Made by a program: the position numbers and the translations under genes. A stretch of 64,000 nucleotides of DNA, taken from NCBI GenBank assembly GCA_051530055.1, contig CM121341.1:1674001-1738000 (forward strand), in the 5' to 3' direction. Under the pieces are notes generated by a model that saw nothing but the letters and a program-made list of their open reading frames with translations, was not told the DNA's origin and did not search any database. This DNA is from Neoechinorhynchus agilis. Lineage: Eukaryota; Acanthocephala. Positions within the stretch are counted from its first letter, which is position 1. Each line of letters opens with the position of its first letter. Below are positions 33,446 to 46,186 of this stretch, one piece after another.

Positions 33446-36400
33446 GATATTCTTAGAAATAACGCAAACGTCCCACTGATCTAAAAACGAAAGTACCTAA
33501 CTTACTTGCTTACTTGCTAAGTAGTTAAACATTGAGGCCTATTGGCAACAACAATAGTCCTTTTTGGGACACGAAATGCATCAATATGCACTTCCTATAC
33601 TGCACGGGAGATTATCTCCCTAAAGTGCCACTTGGATTTCTATTTTAATCAACAGCTTACGGACTACAACTCGATATTCAAAATAAAACGTCCAAAAACG
33701 ACGAGTTTAGTACCTAACTTACTTGCTAAGTAGTTAAACATTGAGGCCTATTGGCAACAACGTAGTGCTTTTTGGGACACGAAATGCATCAATATGCACT
33801 TCCTATACTGCACGGGAGATTATCTTATAAAGTTTATGCAGAATGCTAAAGTACCACTTGGATTTCAATTTTAATCAACAGCTTACGGACTACAACTCGA
33901 TATTCTTAGAAATAACGCAAACGTCCATTTTCATTGATCTATAGGAAACGACGAGTTTAGTACCTAACTTACTTGCTAAGTAGTTAAACATTGAGGCCTA
34001 TTGGCAACAACAATAGTGCTTTTTGGGACACGAAATGCATCAATATGCACTTCCTATACTGCACGGGAGATTATCTTATAAAGTTTATGCAGAATGCTAA
34101 AGTGCCACTTGGATTTCTATTTTAATCAACAGCTTACGGACTACAACTCGATATTCTTAGAAATAACGCAAACGTCCATTTTCATTGATCTATAGGAAAC
34201 GACGAGTTTAGTACCTAACTTACTTGCTAAGTAGTTAAACATTGAGGCCTATTGGCAACAACAATAGTGCTTTTTGGGACACGAAATGCATCAATATGCA
34301 CTTCCTATACTGCACGGGAGATTATCTTATAAAGTTTATGCAGAATGCTAAAGTGCCACTTGGCTTTCTATTTTAATCAACAGCTTACGGACTACAACTC
34401 GATATTCTTAGAAATAATGCAAACGTCCATTTTCATTGATCTATAGGAAACGACGAGTTTAGTACCTAACTTACTTGCTAAGTAGTTAAACATTGAGGCC
34501 TATTGGCAACAACAATTGTGCTTTTTGGGACACGAAATGCATCAATATGCACTTCCTATACTGCACGGGAGATTATCTTATAAAGTTTATGCAGAATGCT
34601 AAAGTGCCACTTGGCTTTCTATTTTAATCAACAGCTTACGGACTACAACTCGATATTCTTAGAAATAACGCAAACGTCCATTTTCATTGATCTATAGGAA
34701 ACGACGAGTTTAGTACCTTACTTACTTGCTAAGTAGTTAAACATTGAGGCCTATTGGCAACAACAATAGTGCTTTTTGGGACACGAAATGCATCAATATG
34801 CACTTCCTATACTGCACGGGAGATTATCTTATAAAGTTTATGCAGAATGCTAAAGTGCCACTTGGCTTTCTATTTTAATCAACAGCTTACGGACTACAAC
34901 TCGATATTCTTAGAAATAACGCAAACGTCCATTTTCATTGATCTATAGGAAACGACGAGTTTAGTACCTAACTTACTTGCTAAGTAGTTAAACATTAGAG
35001 GCCTATTGAATTGTGCTTTTTGTTACACGAAATGCATCAATATGCACTTCCTATACTGCACGGGAGATTATCTTATAAAGTTTATGCAGAATGCTAAAGG
35101 TGCCACTTGGATTTCTATTTTAATCAACAGCTTACGGACTACAACTCTATATTCTTAGAAATAACGCAAACGTCCATTTTCATTGATCCTATTGGCAACA
35201 ACAATTGTGCTTTTTGGGACACGAAATGCATCAATATGCACTTCCTATACTGCACGGGAGATTATCTTATAAAGTTTATGCAGAATGCTAAAGTGCCACT
35301 TGGATTTCTATTTTAATCAACAGCTTACGGACTACAACTCGATATTCTTAGAAATAACGCAAACGTCCATTTTCATTGATCTATAGGAAACGACGAGTTT
35401 AGTACCTTACTTACTTGCTAAGTAGTTAAACATTGAGGCCTATTGGCAACAACAATAGTGCTTTTTGGGACACGAAATGCATCAATATGCACTTCCTATA
35501 CTGCACGGGAGATTATCTTATAAAGTTTATGCAGAATGCTAAAGTGCACTTGGATTTCTATTTTAATCAACAGCTTACGGACTACAACTCGATATTCTTA
35601 GAAATAACGCAAACGTCCATTTTTATTGATCTATAGGAAACGACGAGTTTAGTACCTTACTTACTTGCTAAGTAGTTAAACATTTGACACGAAATGCATC
35701 AATATGCACTTCCTATACTGGCCTATTGGCAACAACAATAGTGCTTTTTTTTTGGACACGAAATGCATCAATATGCACTTCCTATACTGCACGGGAGATT
35801 ATCTTATAAAGTTTATGCAGAATGCTAAAGTGCCACTTGGATTTCTATTTTAATCAACAGCTTACGGACTACAACTCGATATTCTTAGAAATAATGCAAA
35901 CGTCCATTTTTATTGATCTATAGGAAACGACGAGTTTAGTACCTCTTACTTGCTAAGTAGTTAAACATTGAGGCCTATTGGCAACAACAATAGTGCTTTT
36001 TGGACACGAAATGCATCAATATGCACTTCCTATACTGCACGGGAGATTATCTTATAAAGTTTATGCAGGACGCTAAAGTACCACTTGGATTTCTATTTTA
36101 ATCACGGCTTACGGACTACAACTCGATATTCTTAGAAATAATGCAAACGTCCATTTTCATTGATCTATAGGAAACGACGAGTTTAGTACCTTACTTACTT
36201 GCTAAGTAGTTAAACATTGAGGCCTATTGGCAACAACAATAGTGCTTTTTGGGAAATGCATCAATATGAAACTGCATCAATATGCACCACTTCCTATACT
36301 GCACGGGAAACGATTATCTTATAAAGTTTATGCAGAATGCCTAAAGTGCCACTTGGGAGATTTCTATTTTTTAATCAACAGCTTACGGACTACAACTCGA

Positions 36401-37050
36401 TATTCTTAGAAATAATGCAAACGTCCATTTTTATTGATCTATAGGAAACGACGAGTTTAGTACCTTACTTACTTGCTAAGTAGTTAAAGTTAAACATTGA
36501 GCCTATAGGCAACAACAATAGTGCTTTTTGGGACACGAAATGCATCAATATGCACTTCCTATACTGCACGGGAGATTATCTTATAAAGTTTATGCAGAAT
36601 GCTAAAGTACCACTTGGATTTCTATTTTAATCAACAGCTTACGGACTACAACTCGATATTCTTAGAAATAATGCAAACGTCCATTTTCATTGATCTATAG
36701 GAAACGACGAGTTTAGTACCTTACTTACTTGCTAAGTAGTTAAACATTGAGGCCTATAGGCAACAACAATAGTGCTTTTTGGGACACGAAATGCATCAAT
36801 ATGCACTTCCTATACTGCACGGGAGATTATCTTATAAAGTTTATGCGAATGCTAAAGTACCACTTGGATTTCTATTTTAATCAACAACTTACGGACTACA
36901 ACTCTATATTCTTAGAAATAATGCAAACGTCCATTTTCATTGATCTATAGGAAACGACGAGTTTAGTACCTTACTTACTTGCTAAGTAGTTAAACATTGA
37001 GGCCTATAGGCAACAACAATAGTGCTTTTTGGGACACGAAATGCATAAGT
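33446..37050. repeat. tandem array of about fourteen 251-bp units (array 1)
   Basis: GAGGCCTATTGGCAACAACA recurs at 33533, 33743, 33993, 34244, 34495 and onward at about 250-251 bp. Inner landmarks are ACGAAATGCATCAATATGCA, GCACGGGAGATTATCTTATA and CATTGATCTATAGGAAACGA. Later units carry small scrambled insertions (35690-35760 and 36240-36370). Short ORFs in it repeat with the unit and are not genes. The array runs into the PYM-like gene promoter at 37051, as the shorter array at 44106-45701 does. Confidence 0.95.
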
Positions 37051-37536
37051 CAGGAAATTGGTTTCGGAAGTAGCAACAAAAGCATGGGCGTTAACGAGTA
37101 ATGCAAAGTAATTAAAAGTAATAGCTTCTTTGTTTAGTTCATTGAAGCCTTTGAAAATCAAGGATTTTTAAGTACTTTAATTATAATTAATCTGTATAAT
37201 TAGTAATGCCTATCCGCACTATATCAATGTCGGCTTCTTGATCTCGCGATTTGATTGGTTGCACAAATTTACTGAGTGCAGTGAATCGCGCTGATTGGTT
37301 GCGCAACGTACTGTGGGAGCCTATTTATCATACCATTGAACCCGAATTGTATACATCGCTAATATCTTTGGATATCGTACTAACGACCTAAACAGCTACG
37401 TTCTTAAACTCAACTTTCTACATCGGGTCATTACTATAATCTACTAATATTTAACGATCTGATCGCTTCCTTAAACGAACATCTATTCAACGGCAACAAA
37501 CGCGATCACCATTGCAAATCATTTTATCTTGCACAA
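37051..37536 (+). promoter_or_regulatory. promoter and 5' leader of the PYM-like gene, copy 1
   Basis: Two inverted CCAAT boxes (GATTGGTT at 37253 and 37293) are 40 bp apart, followed by a TATTTAT-like element at about 37322 and some 200 bp to the ATG. Homology with copy 2 starts exactly at CAGGAAATTGG (37051 and 45702), so the promoter was copied with the gene. Confidence 0.5.
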
Positions 37537-39154
37537 ATGTCGGACAAAAGAACCCAATTGAGAATCGATCCAAGAACTGGGGAATACTACATTCCTAGTT
37601 ACCTACGAAGCGATGGAACTTGGACAGAAAGGATCGTCTTCCGACCGGCCAGAATTAACAATGAGCAACAGCGCTCAAATAATACTATAAGCTCAAATGC
37701 CACTATAAATGAAAATTTAAATCATGACTCGCAGCAAAGATCAAACCGAACCAGGAGTGTTCCAAGACCGAATCAAATTAACTATGCAAATAGAAATTCT
37801 CGTGGATCGGCACCTCTCGCTCGCTATCAACCTGATCGAAGCAAAAATGAACTTTCGAGGAGCAACAGTGCAACATACTCGGTATTTCGGTCCGGACACC
37901 AAAACAAAAATTCTGCAAATAGTGGCACAAATGTAGAAGGTGCAAATTATCAAAATCGTGCCAGAAGCGTACAGAGAGCTCTTCAATTAAATTCGCCTCG
38001 CGGAAATGGGCACAGAAGAGTCAACTTCAAGATTTCAAACTGCGACACTTAATAGTGCTATAAACACAGCGGGACACTTCAACGATTCAGGGAGCCAAAG
38101 GGCTCAATTCATCCAGAATCACCAAAATCCCACGCTACAACAACCACAAACAACAACCAATACTGCTATCGGCCAATCGATCAATTTCGGCGGCATTCAA
38201 AATGTTAACATGATTGGTGGCTTCCCATCCCAACGATTCACCCAATTACCTTTTGGACAAACAATACAGCCAATGCCTCAACTTATCGCCAATATGCAGG
38301 CATTATCTTTGGGGAATCAAGTTGGACAAATTTATCCATTAAATCAACCCAATGCGGCTTATGGATTAGGGTGCGGTGCAACCGGTGTTAATCAATTTCC
38401 TTCGGGATTTCTGCTGCCACATCAACTACAAAGGATCCCAAATACATTTAATGCACCCAATCACACCTTTGAGGCGGATAAACCAATTGATGAGGGAGAA
38501 GCTTTAAAAACCCAGCCGAAAAAAGATCATCTCTCGACTAAACTATATATCAACCGGAAAAACGGCGACCACGAGGAAAAGGTCCCAGTCATTGTGGAAT
38601 TGAGCATCCGCGCCGACGACCAAACAAACAGTGAACTTCGAAAATGTACAAAGGGCGGAATTAAGAATGCTTCTTTGCGGCCACGACATCGAGATAATTC
38701 AAATATTCCCAGTTATTTATGGACTTATCTGCGTCCAGCTCAAAGGGATTACATAAAAAAGAACAAAGTTGAAGGAGAGCCCGGCGATATAGAAGATATC
38801 GAAGACGTTGTCTTTGCGTTGGAACGTGAGGAAGAGATGCCGCCGATTCCGGAAAAATTTACTATTGTTATCCAAAAGCCCGAAAAGGAACAGAAAATTC
38901 CTGAATGGTTTACCTGCCACAAAGACGAACAATGGCAGGATATCGGCGATGAAACCTTTATGGAAGAGTTTCTAATGGGCGATGATGATATGGAGATCTT
39001 AAAATTGAATGCCGATACACTGAACACTAATAACAAAGACATGGCCTTTATTATGAAGTCATTGGCCAATAGTAAAGTGCATATTGAAGCTGTCACCATT
39101 GTAAATGATAAAGAAGATAAAGACAGTGAAAATAATTCAGATGAACAGAACTGA
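37537..39154 (+). pseudogene. PYM-like (Mago-binding) protein, copy 1, frameshifted
   Basis: Same gene as 46187-47809. The N-terminus RTGEYYIPSYLRSDGTW matches the PYM/WIBG Mago-binding signature (GKYI..R.DGTWR). Compared with copy 2, two bases are missing at about 38014 (GGGCACAGAAGAG against GGGCACGAAGAAGAG). This splits the frame into 37537-38052 and a second frame open to 39154. A 3-bp deletion near 38531 removes one leucine in frame. Otherwise the copies are almost identical, so the lesion is recent or a sequencing artefact. Confidence 0.8.
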
Positions 39155-39630
39155 AGAAATACGGAGGCTAAATAAAGAAGAAACGATTAACTCGGCAGGA
39201 AAATAAACCAGGATGCTCAAAATGGGAATATCGAAATTTGCGAAAATGAAAAGTTTATAAAAAATGAAGAGTGATCGAACAAACTGTCGCTGCTTTTTGA
39301 TGTGCTTAAATAAAAAAATTAAAATCAAGTGTTTCAAATGGGCATTGATTTTCACTTGTCGCCTATTAAGCAAATAATTTTTAGGGGTATTTGTGGGCAC
39401 TTAAGATTTAAAAAATGATTTAATATTCTGGAGCGTTAAAAATTTATACAAGTTTGTTTTGTTTAGTATTTAGCGAAAAAATAGGAATATTTATTGAATA
39501 AAATGGATTCAAATAAATATTTACTTACAGATATTGGGAAGACTAAAAAGGTTAAAAATACATAGCTTCAAATTTAAAACATCTCGAGTGTCATTTCATA
39601 AGCAATTGTGATCACCGCATAAATCAAAGG

Positions 39631-39940
39631 ATGAACGAATTTGTGTTTCGGAAAGCCTTTCATTTCCAAATTTTTTCAAAACATAATTATGTTAAATGGA
39701 ATTTAAAGAGAGAACAAGTCACATTTTCTTCACATCGACTATGTATATTTTTTGAAGCTTCTAGTCAGTTATTTTTTGAAACATATCATTGGCGAAATAA
39801 CAGCTATCAAAACTGTCAGGATTCATAGATATCCACCAGCAACTTTTTGTGAACCTGAAATCAAATTACAGAGTAACAAATCATTCCATGACAAAGAATG
39901 TTTTCAAGATATTCTAAATGAAAAAATGTCTTCAAATTAA
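39631..39940 (+). pseudogene. small ORF downstream of PYM-like copy 1, frameshifted
   Basis: ATG at 39631; MNEFVFRKAFHFQIF as in 48287-48595. The frame breaks around 39820 and the rest is readable in the neighbouring frame to 39940. Unknown family. It travels with the PYM-like gene in all three blocks. Confidence 0.55.
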
Positions 39941-40076
39941 AAAGAGTAAAGACAAAAACCTTTTACCTTGGTGCAACAAATAAGACATTGAACGGGATTA
40001 TTTTTAAAGTACTTTGAGTAATTGCTGAATGGCGAAGTATGGAAAAAGGTAAAAATACCGATGATAAATCTCATAC

Positions 40077-41690
40077 ATGTCCGGTATCCACTCAAAGTTT
40101 GATGTTGAGATTGAAGAGCAGTGTCCGATAGAAACGAAATCTAAATCCAGTTTTGAAGACGGGAGCTGTAAAGAAATTTCAAGAAAGAGGCTGTCATCAA
40201 CCATTCAAGGTGAAGAGAAAACAAAAATTCAGCGGACAGATTCAACACATCTCCGTCAAAGAATCTTGATGACTATGAACTCTGAGCACAAAATTGTGAA
40301 TTCTGATTTATTAAGGAGCATCGTTGATGAAATTCTGAAGGCGAAGTTAGCCTGAGTGAAATTCGTCAATCCGGATTGATAGATGTCCTTGGAGAGATGC
40401 TCGACAACAAGGATAATGCTCCACTCAAGAAACTCTTAATCCAAGTTGCTATGAAGGTCAAGGAGGCTTTCAATCAAAAACGATCTAAAGAAGGACGAGC
40501 GACCAAACCCAAATTAAATAAACCAAAAGAAGTAGAACCCGAAATATCAGATACTGATTCTAGTGATCGGGATTCTAACGCAATTTCGGACAAAGAGAAC
40601 AGAATCGCCGAAGAGAATCAATAGCGATGGAGAAATAGAAACGGGACTTCACAACGTCGAAAACGTTCACAGTCAACAGATTTCAGAATCCAAACAATTG
40701 ATGCCGCCTTCTCGTTTAACCAAGAAGATTAAATTACTAAAGTTTTTATTGGATTCGCAATACGCAACAAAAGCCTAGAACTGGTGGACGATGTCCTTTC
40801 CGAGATTTCAGAATTAGAGATGACTGTGGATGAAATCAAAGATTCCGATCTTATAACTATTCTCCATAAGATGGCCAGCAACGAGGAAAACGAACCGTTA
40901 ATCGACATTATCGATAAAATCGGAAAAAAGATCGGGAATCTATAATCGGCAACCTACGGAAATGTCCAATATTTCGATCGAAAATAAATCAGGGTCACAA
41001 TTGAAGGACAAATCACTCGAATGAATCGATTTCAAAAAAAAAATCAAAGCCTTCAATTGAAATGAACTTGAGCATCAAGGAACTCTGCGATCGTTTAAAA
41101 AGCATCTTGGACGAGAAGTTCACAGTTCGGAACCACGCGATGCTAAAGCGGATACTCAGCGCGATGATTAAACGTGAAATAGCGCTGAGTGAAATTCGGA
41201 ATAACAATTTGGTCAACATCCTAAGTCAAGTTCGTTCGAATCAATTAAATATTCGGCACAAAAGACTTTGTTGAAGAAAATAAATGACGGCTGATATGAA
41301 TTAAAAAATTTAAATCTCGAAAACGAATAGTGGACCTGAGAAATAAATCTGAAGGAAAAATGTTGGCGACGGAAACAACGGAGCAGCAGAAAACGAGAGC
41401 AGAATTCATGGGGAAATCTGAAGGAAAGACAAATATCAGATCTAACGAGGATAAAAACGAAGCTAAGACGGACATTTCTGATTTCACTTCCGAGGGTTCA
41501 ACCGGTTTCGAAACCGATTATTCGAACATCAATAACAACTTTATTTATAAAAGTACGATCTATGTTCAACTGGAATTTTCGTTACCGATGGTTTTGAAAA
41601 TAACGTGGGGTGTACAGCATCGAGTTGGCGACCCAACATTTAATGTAGTTGAAATCCAACAGGGAAACCTAGAGCGCCCCTTTTAGACTC
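40077..41690 (+). pseudogene. LW-repeat gene, second copy, decayed
   Basis: Direct-orientation paralogue of 12930-14345. It starts with an ATG at 40077 and keeps an N-terminus (FEDGSCKEISRKRLSS) that is cut off in the 13 kb copy. Repeat 1 (VSLSEIRQSGLIDVLGEML), repeat 2 (ELEMTVDEIKDSDLITILHK) and repeat 3 (IALSEIRNNNLVNILSQVR) are all readable but in different frames. Visible breaks include frame changes near 40350, 40610, 40770, 40940, 41020 and 41270. The 3' end follows 14116-14345 and then diverges (41530-41686). It sits directly downstream of the PYM-like block. Confidence 0.78.
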
Positions 41691-42555
41691 ATAAAGTCTT
41701 GATTAAAATCGTTAATAATTTTCTCGCTGTACATTGCATTCTCCCCGCAATCTATCTTTCTCTCAAAGAATATGGCATTGCGCCCGCTGTTCCTGGATTT
41801 GAGTGAAATACACAGGCTGCAGGTCGCATTCGCTTATTTTTGTCTTAATATTATTTGATAGGATGTTTTGTTGTGGAAACATTAAAGGTAAGAAAGTTTC
41901 ACTTAACCACTTTCATCCCTTGAGGGTTTAGGTGGCTCTTTCAACTTTACTGCAAATTCACTTGCGAGAAACAATCCCTTCCTCAACGTTATCCCCTATC
42001 TGCCCCAACAACCCGCTTAGGAATCAACTCTTTTTTATTGACGAAATGCCCTTAAATTTTTCTATCATATGAATAAATCAGGCTCCAATATCTACTTTTT
42101 AGTTGTCCACCGTCACGCGTAGTTTCCTATTTTGCTCCATCAAATTGTAAATGTCTCTCCAAGTTTTCCAATTTTATATCATTATCCTCTTCCGCCTTCC
42201 ATGGTACGACTAACCGACTCTCTTTGAGTCCTGTTCGAGAAAGTGTACGGCTAATCCTGAAATTGACGAAGATGATCATTGGAACGCTGATTGATATAAA
42301 ATTCGTTTCAAAAATTCAATTAACATTACAGGTAATCGGAATCTTCTTGAATGATTCATTATTTAATTTCTAAACATACTCCACAATACCGTGTTTTTTT
42401 AACACATTTAGCGATTGTATCTCCAAAACTAGAATGAGACTTTACTAAATCTTCTTATGAATTTTAACTCTTCCCTGTTTCTGAGAGCCCATAAAAGATG
42501 CTCAACTTACAGGTCATGCTGAAATACGTTTGATTACTTAATCTAGCGATTCAGC
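41691..42555. other. intergenic, nothing recognised
   Basis: No long frame, repeat or RNA gene seen. It separates the decayed LW gene from the second LINE/array/PYM block. Confidence 0.45.
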
Positions 42556-42685
42556 CATCTTAATCCCGGTTACTCTTCCTTCCATACATACCGCGAGGTC
42601 CGCCCAGGAAGATGGTCTCAATCTACGAACGGCAATCTTTCACATCGGCGAAACCCCGATCGAGAATTCATCGCAATCCACTTTT
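42556..42685 (+). mobile_element. jockey-like LINE, 5' part (interrupted by the RTE-like LINE)
   Basis: GTTACTCTTCCTTCCATACA through GATGGTCTCAATCTACG and GAGAATTCATCGCAATCCA matches the minus-strand LINE near 16440-16600. The element resumes at about 43590, so 42686-43580 is an insertion. Confidence 0.7.
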
Positions 42686-43580
42686 CAGCTCCTGGCTCCT
42701 TTCCTCTTCATCTTGGTGATTGATTGGGTAATGAGATGGGCACTATCGGATGATGAAGATGGATTTCTTCGGTTGAGGAAAAGAGGTCGCAGGTATCCTG
42801 AGATACACGCCTCCTACATGGCATATGCCGACGACATCATGTTGATGTCCTCAACAGTCGAAGGAGCTCAACGCATGCTAAATAGACTGTGCGAGAGGGC
42901 GAATATGATTGGTATGACCATCAACTCGAAAAAGACGATTCCGCATGTCGCGCATACAGTCTCTGGCGAAGGGCCGAATGGCGTTGAGCAATTAAAACAG
43001 ATAGAGCGGTATGTCTATCTGGGAGCTGTCGTTCCTGAGGTGAGTGCGGATGTCAGCCGACGGAGAGCTATAGCTTGGAGAGCAATGGGGCAACTTAAGC
43101 CACTGTTTGACAGTGAGTCTTTGCCAGACGAACTCCGCTCGAAGCTGTTCAGGACTCTAATTGAGAGCATTCTCTACTACAATGAAGAGACCTGGACACT
43201 GTAACCAACGACGACGATGCAGTTGGACCAAAATCATTCATCTCTCTTACGTGCGGCGTTCAAGCTCAGATGGTCAGTAAAGTGACCAACAAAGCACTGT
43301 ATAAGAGCCGGAGTCCAACCGCCCAGTAAATATTTGCGCCACAGACGACTGCAGTTCACGGGCAATATAATTCGGTCCGAGGCATCTTGCCCACAGGTCG
43401 TGCAACAGTCCCTTTTCTAGAAGCCAACGACATTGTATCGTAAAGGCAAAGGGAACTGTCGTGCATACGATGACCTGATTTTAAGAGACGCGAATTGCCC
43501 GCATAACACGACTGCTGTCGTGTATTTTAGATCCCTTGCGGAGTCTAATTCTATTTGACGGGCTTATACCTACGGTGCAA
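42686..43580 (+). mobile_element. RTE-like LINE nested in the jockey-like LINE
   Basis: 42713-43204 encodes 163 residues: SYMAYADDIMLMSSTVEGAQ (RT YADD active site), MIGMTINSKKT, then YVYLGAVVPEVSADVSRRRA and LRSKLFRTLIESILYYNEET. After that the frame breaks. RT-domain LINE of RTE or L2 type; the exact clade is not decided. 5'-truncated. Its 3' half is repeated at 32551-33020. Confidence 0.8.
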
Positions 43581-44105
43581 CGTAAATGGCATTAGAGAAT
43601 TCACCATTGCTGGTATCTATCGCCCTCCTGCCTCTCGTCCTGAGTCCTCTTTACGTAAACTGGTTTCCATGATGGAACTCATAAACTCTGCAAATTTACA
43701 CCATTTCTAAATTGCAGGGGACTTCAATGATCTATTTCTTCCTCTACCATTCTCCGAGTTGCGTCAACTTATTAATTTCCCAACTCGTCTTGACGCTCAC
43801 CTCGACAAAGTGTTAACAAATATCAACGCCTACTCATCCGCCCTTAAACTCCCTCCCCGCGCGAACTCTGATCTGATTCTTTTGCTTTTATCACTCCCTC
43901 AACCCCACCTCAGCGTTTAAAATCTCCCCGTTTACCCGTCTGGAATAAACGTGATCATCACACCGAAAATTTTATAAAATTGTTTAACTCTAACATCCAC
44001 ACGTCCCACTGACAAAACAAATGACCCTTCCTTGGCAACGTCCTCCCTAACCTTAATCATAGAAAATTCCCTAATCACGACAATTCCAAAGAAATTCAAT
44101 AGAAT
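43581..44105 (+). mobile_element. jockey-like LINE endonuclease region (continuation)
   Basis: FTIAGIYRPPASRPES, IAGDFNDLF and LDAHLDKVLTNIN, in frame pieces. More of the 3' side is preserved (to TCTCCAACCGTG at 44105) than in the copy at 33021-33445. Confidence 0.8.
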
Positions 44106-45701
44106 CTCCAACCGTGACGAGTTTAGTACCTAACTTGCTTGCCAAGTAGTTAAACATTGAGGCCTATAGGCAACAACAATAGTGCTTTTTGGGTCCCGAA
44201 ATGCATCAATTTGCACTTCCTATACTGCACGGGAGATTATCTTATAAAGTTTATGCAGAATGCCAAAGTGCCACTTGGATTTCTATTTTAATCACGGCTT
44301 GCGGACTACAACTCGATATTCTTAGAAATAATGCAAACATCCATTTTCATAGATCTATGGGAAACGATGAATTTAGTAGCTTACTTACTTGCTAATTAGT
44401 TTAACATTGGGGCCTAAAGGCAACAACAATAGTGCTTTTTGGGACACGAAATGCATCAATATGCGCCTCCTATACTGCACGGGAGATTATCTTACAAAGT
44501 TTATGCAGAATGCTAAAGTGCCACTTGGCTTTCTATTTTAATCAACAGCTTACGGACTACAACTCGACATTCTTAGAAATACCGCAAACGTCCATTTTTA
44601 TTAATCTATAGGAAACGACGAGTTTAGTACCTAACTTACTTGCTAAGTAGTTAAATATTGAGGCCTATTGGCAACAACAATAGTGCTTTTTTGGACACGA
44701 AATGCATCAATATGCACTTCCTATACTGCACGGGAGATTATCTTATAAAGTTTATGCAGGACGCTAAAGTACCACTTGGATTTCTATTTTAATCACGGCT
44801 TACGGACTACAACTCGATATTCTTAGAAATACCGCAAACGTCCATTTTTATTGATCTATAGGAAACGACGAGTTTAGTACCTTACTTACTTGATAAGTAG
44901 TTAAATATTGAGGCCTATTGGCAACAACAATAGTGCTTTTTGGGACCGAAATGCATCAATTTGCACTTCCTATACCACACGGGGTATCTTATAAAGTTTA
45001 TGCAGGACGCTAAAGTACCACTTAGTTCTATTTTAATCACGGCTTACGGACTACAACTCGATATTCTTAGAAATACCGCAAACGTCCATTTTTATTGATC
45101 TATAGGAAACGACGAGTTTAGTACCTTACTTACTTGATAAGTAGTAAAATGTTGAGGCCTATTGGCAACAACAATAGTGCTTTTTTGGACACGAAATGCA
45201 TCAATATGCACTTCCTATACTGCACGGGAGATTATCTTATGAAGTTTATGACGAATGGTAAAGTACCACTTGGATTTCTATTTTAATCAACAGCTTACGG
45301 ACTACAACTATATATTCTTAGAAATAATTCAAAGGTCCATTTTTATTGATCTATAGGAAACGACGAGTTTAGTACCTAACTTACTTGCTAAGTAGTTTAA
45401 CATTGAGGCCTATAGGCAACTACAATAGTGCTTTTTGGGACACGAAATTCATCAATTTGCACTTCCTATACTGCACGGGAAATTATCTTATAAAGTTTAT
45501 GCAGAATGCCAAAGTGCCACTTGGCTTTCTATTTTGATCAACAGCTTACGGACTACAACTTGATATTCTTAGAAATAATGCAAACATCCATTTTCATAGA
45601 TCTATGGGAAACGATGAATTTAGTAGCTTACTTACTTGCTAAGTAGTTAAACATTGAGGCATATAGGCAACAAAAATAGTGCTTTTTGGGACACGAAATG
45701 C
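44106..45701. repeat. tandem array of about six 251-bp units (array 2)
   Basis: Same unit as 33446-37050, with more divergence between units (e.g. ATCACGGCTTGCGG, GGTCCCGAAATGCATC). It ends at 45701, directly at the promoter of PYM-like copy 2. Confidence 0.93.
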
Positions 45702-46186
45702 CAGGAAATTGGTTTCGGAAGTAGCAACAAAAGCATGGGCGTTAACGAGTAATGCAAAGTAATTAAAAGTAATAGCTTCTTTGTTTAGTTCATTGAAGCC
45801 TTTGAAAATCAAGGATTTTTAAGTACTTTAATTATAATTAATCTGTATAATTAGTAATGCCTATCCGCACTATATCAATGTCGGCTTCTTGATCTCGCGA
45901 TTTGATTGGTGCACAAATTTACTGAGTGCAGTGAATCGCGCTGATTGGTTGCGCAACGTACTGTGGGAGCCTATTTATCATACCATTGAACCCGAATTGT
46001 ATACATCGCTAATATCTTTGGATATCGTACTAACGACCTAAACAGCTACGTTCTTAAACTCAACTTTCTACATCGGGTCATTACTATAATCTACTAATAT
46101 TTAACGATCTGATCGCTTCCTTAAACGAACATCTATTCAACGGCAACAAACGCGATCACCATTGCAAATCATTTTATCTTGCACAA
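45702..46186 (+). promoter_or_regulatory. promoter and 5' leader of the PYM-like gene, copy 2
   Basis: Nearly identical to 37051-37536. One T is missing in the first inverted CCAAT region (GATTGGTGCAC at about 45904). The second box is at about 45943. Confidence 0.5.

Noticed and set aside
33446-37050. CRISPR array or protein repeats in the 251-bp array
   Set aside because: Units are 251 bp and repeat throughout, with no short repeat/unique spacer alternation, and ORFs shift frame between units. It is a satellite.
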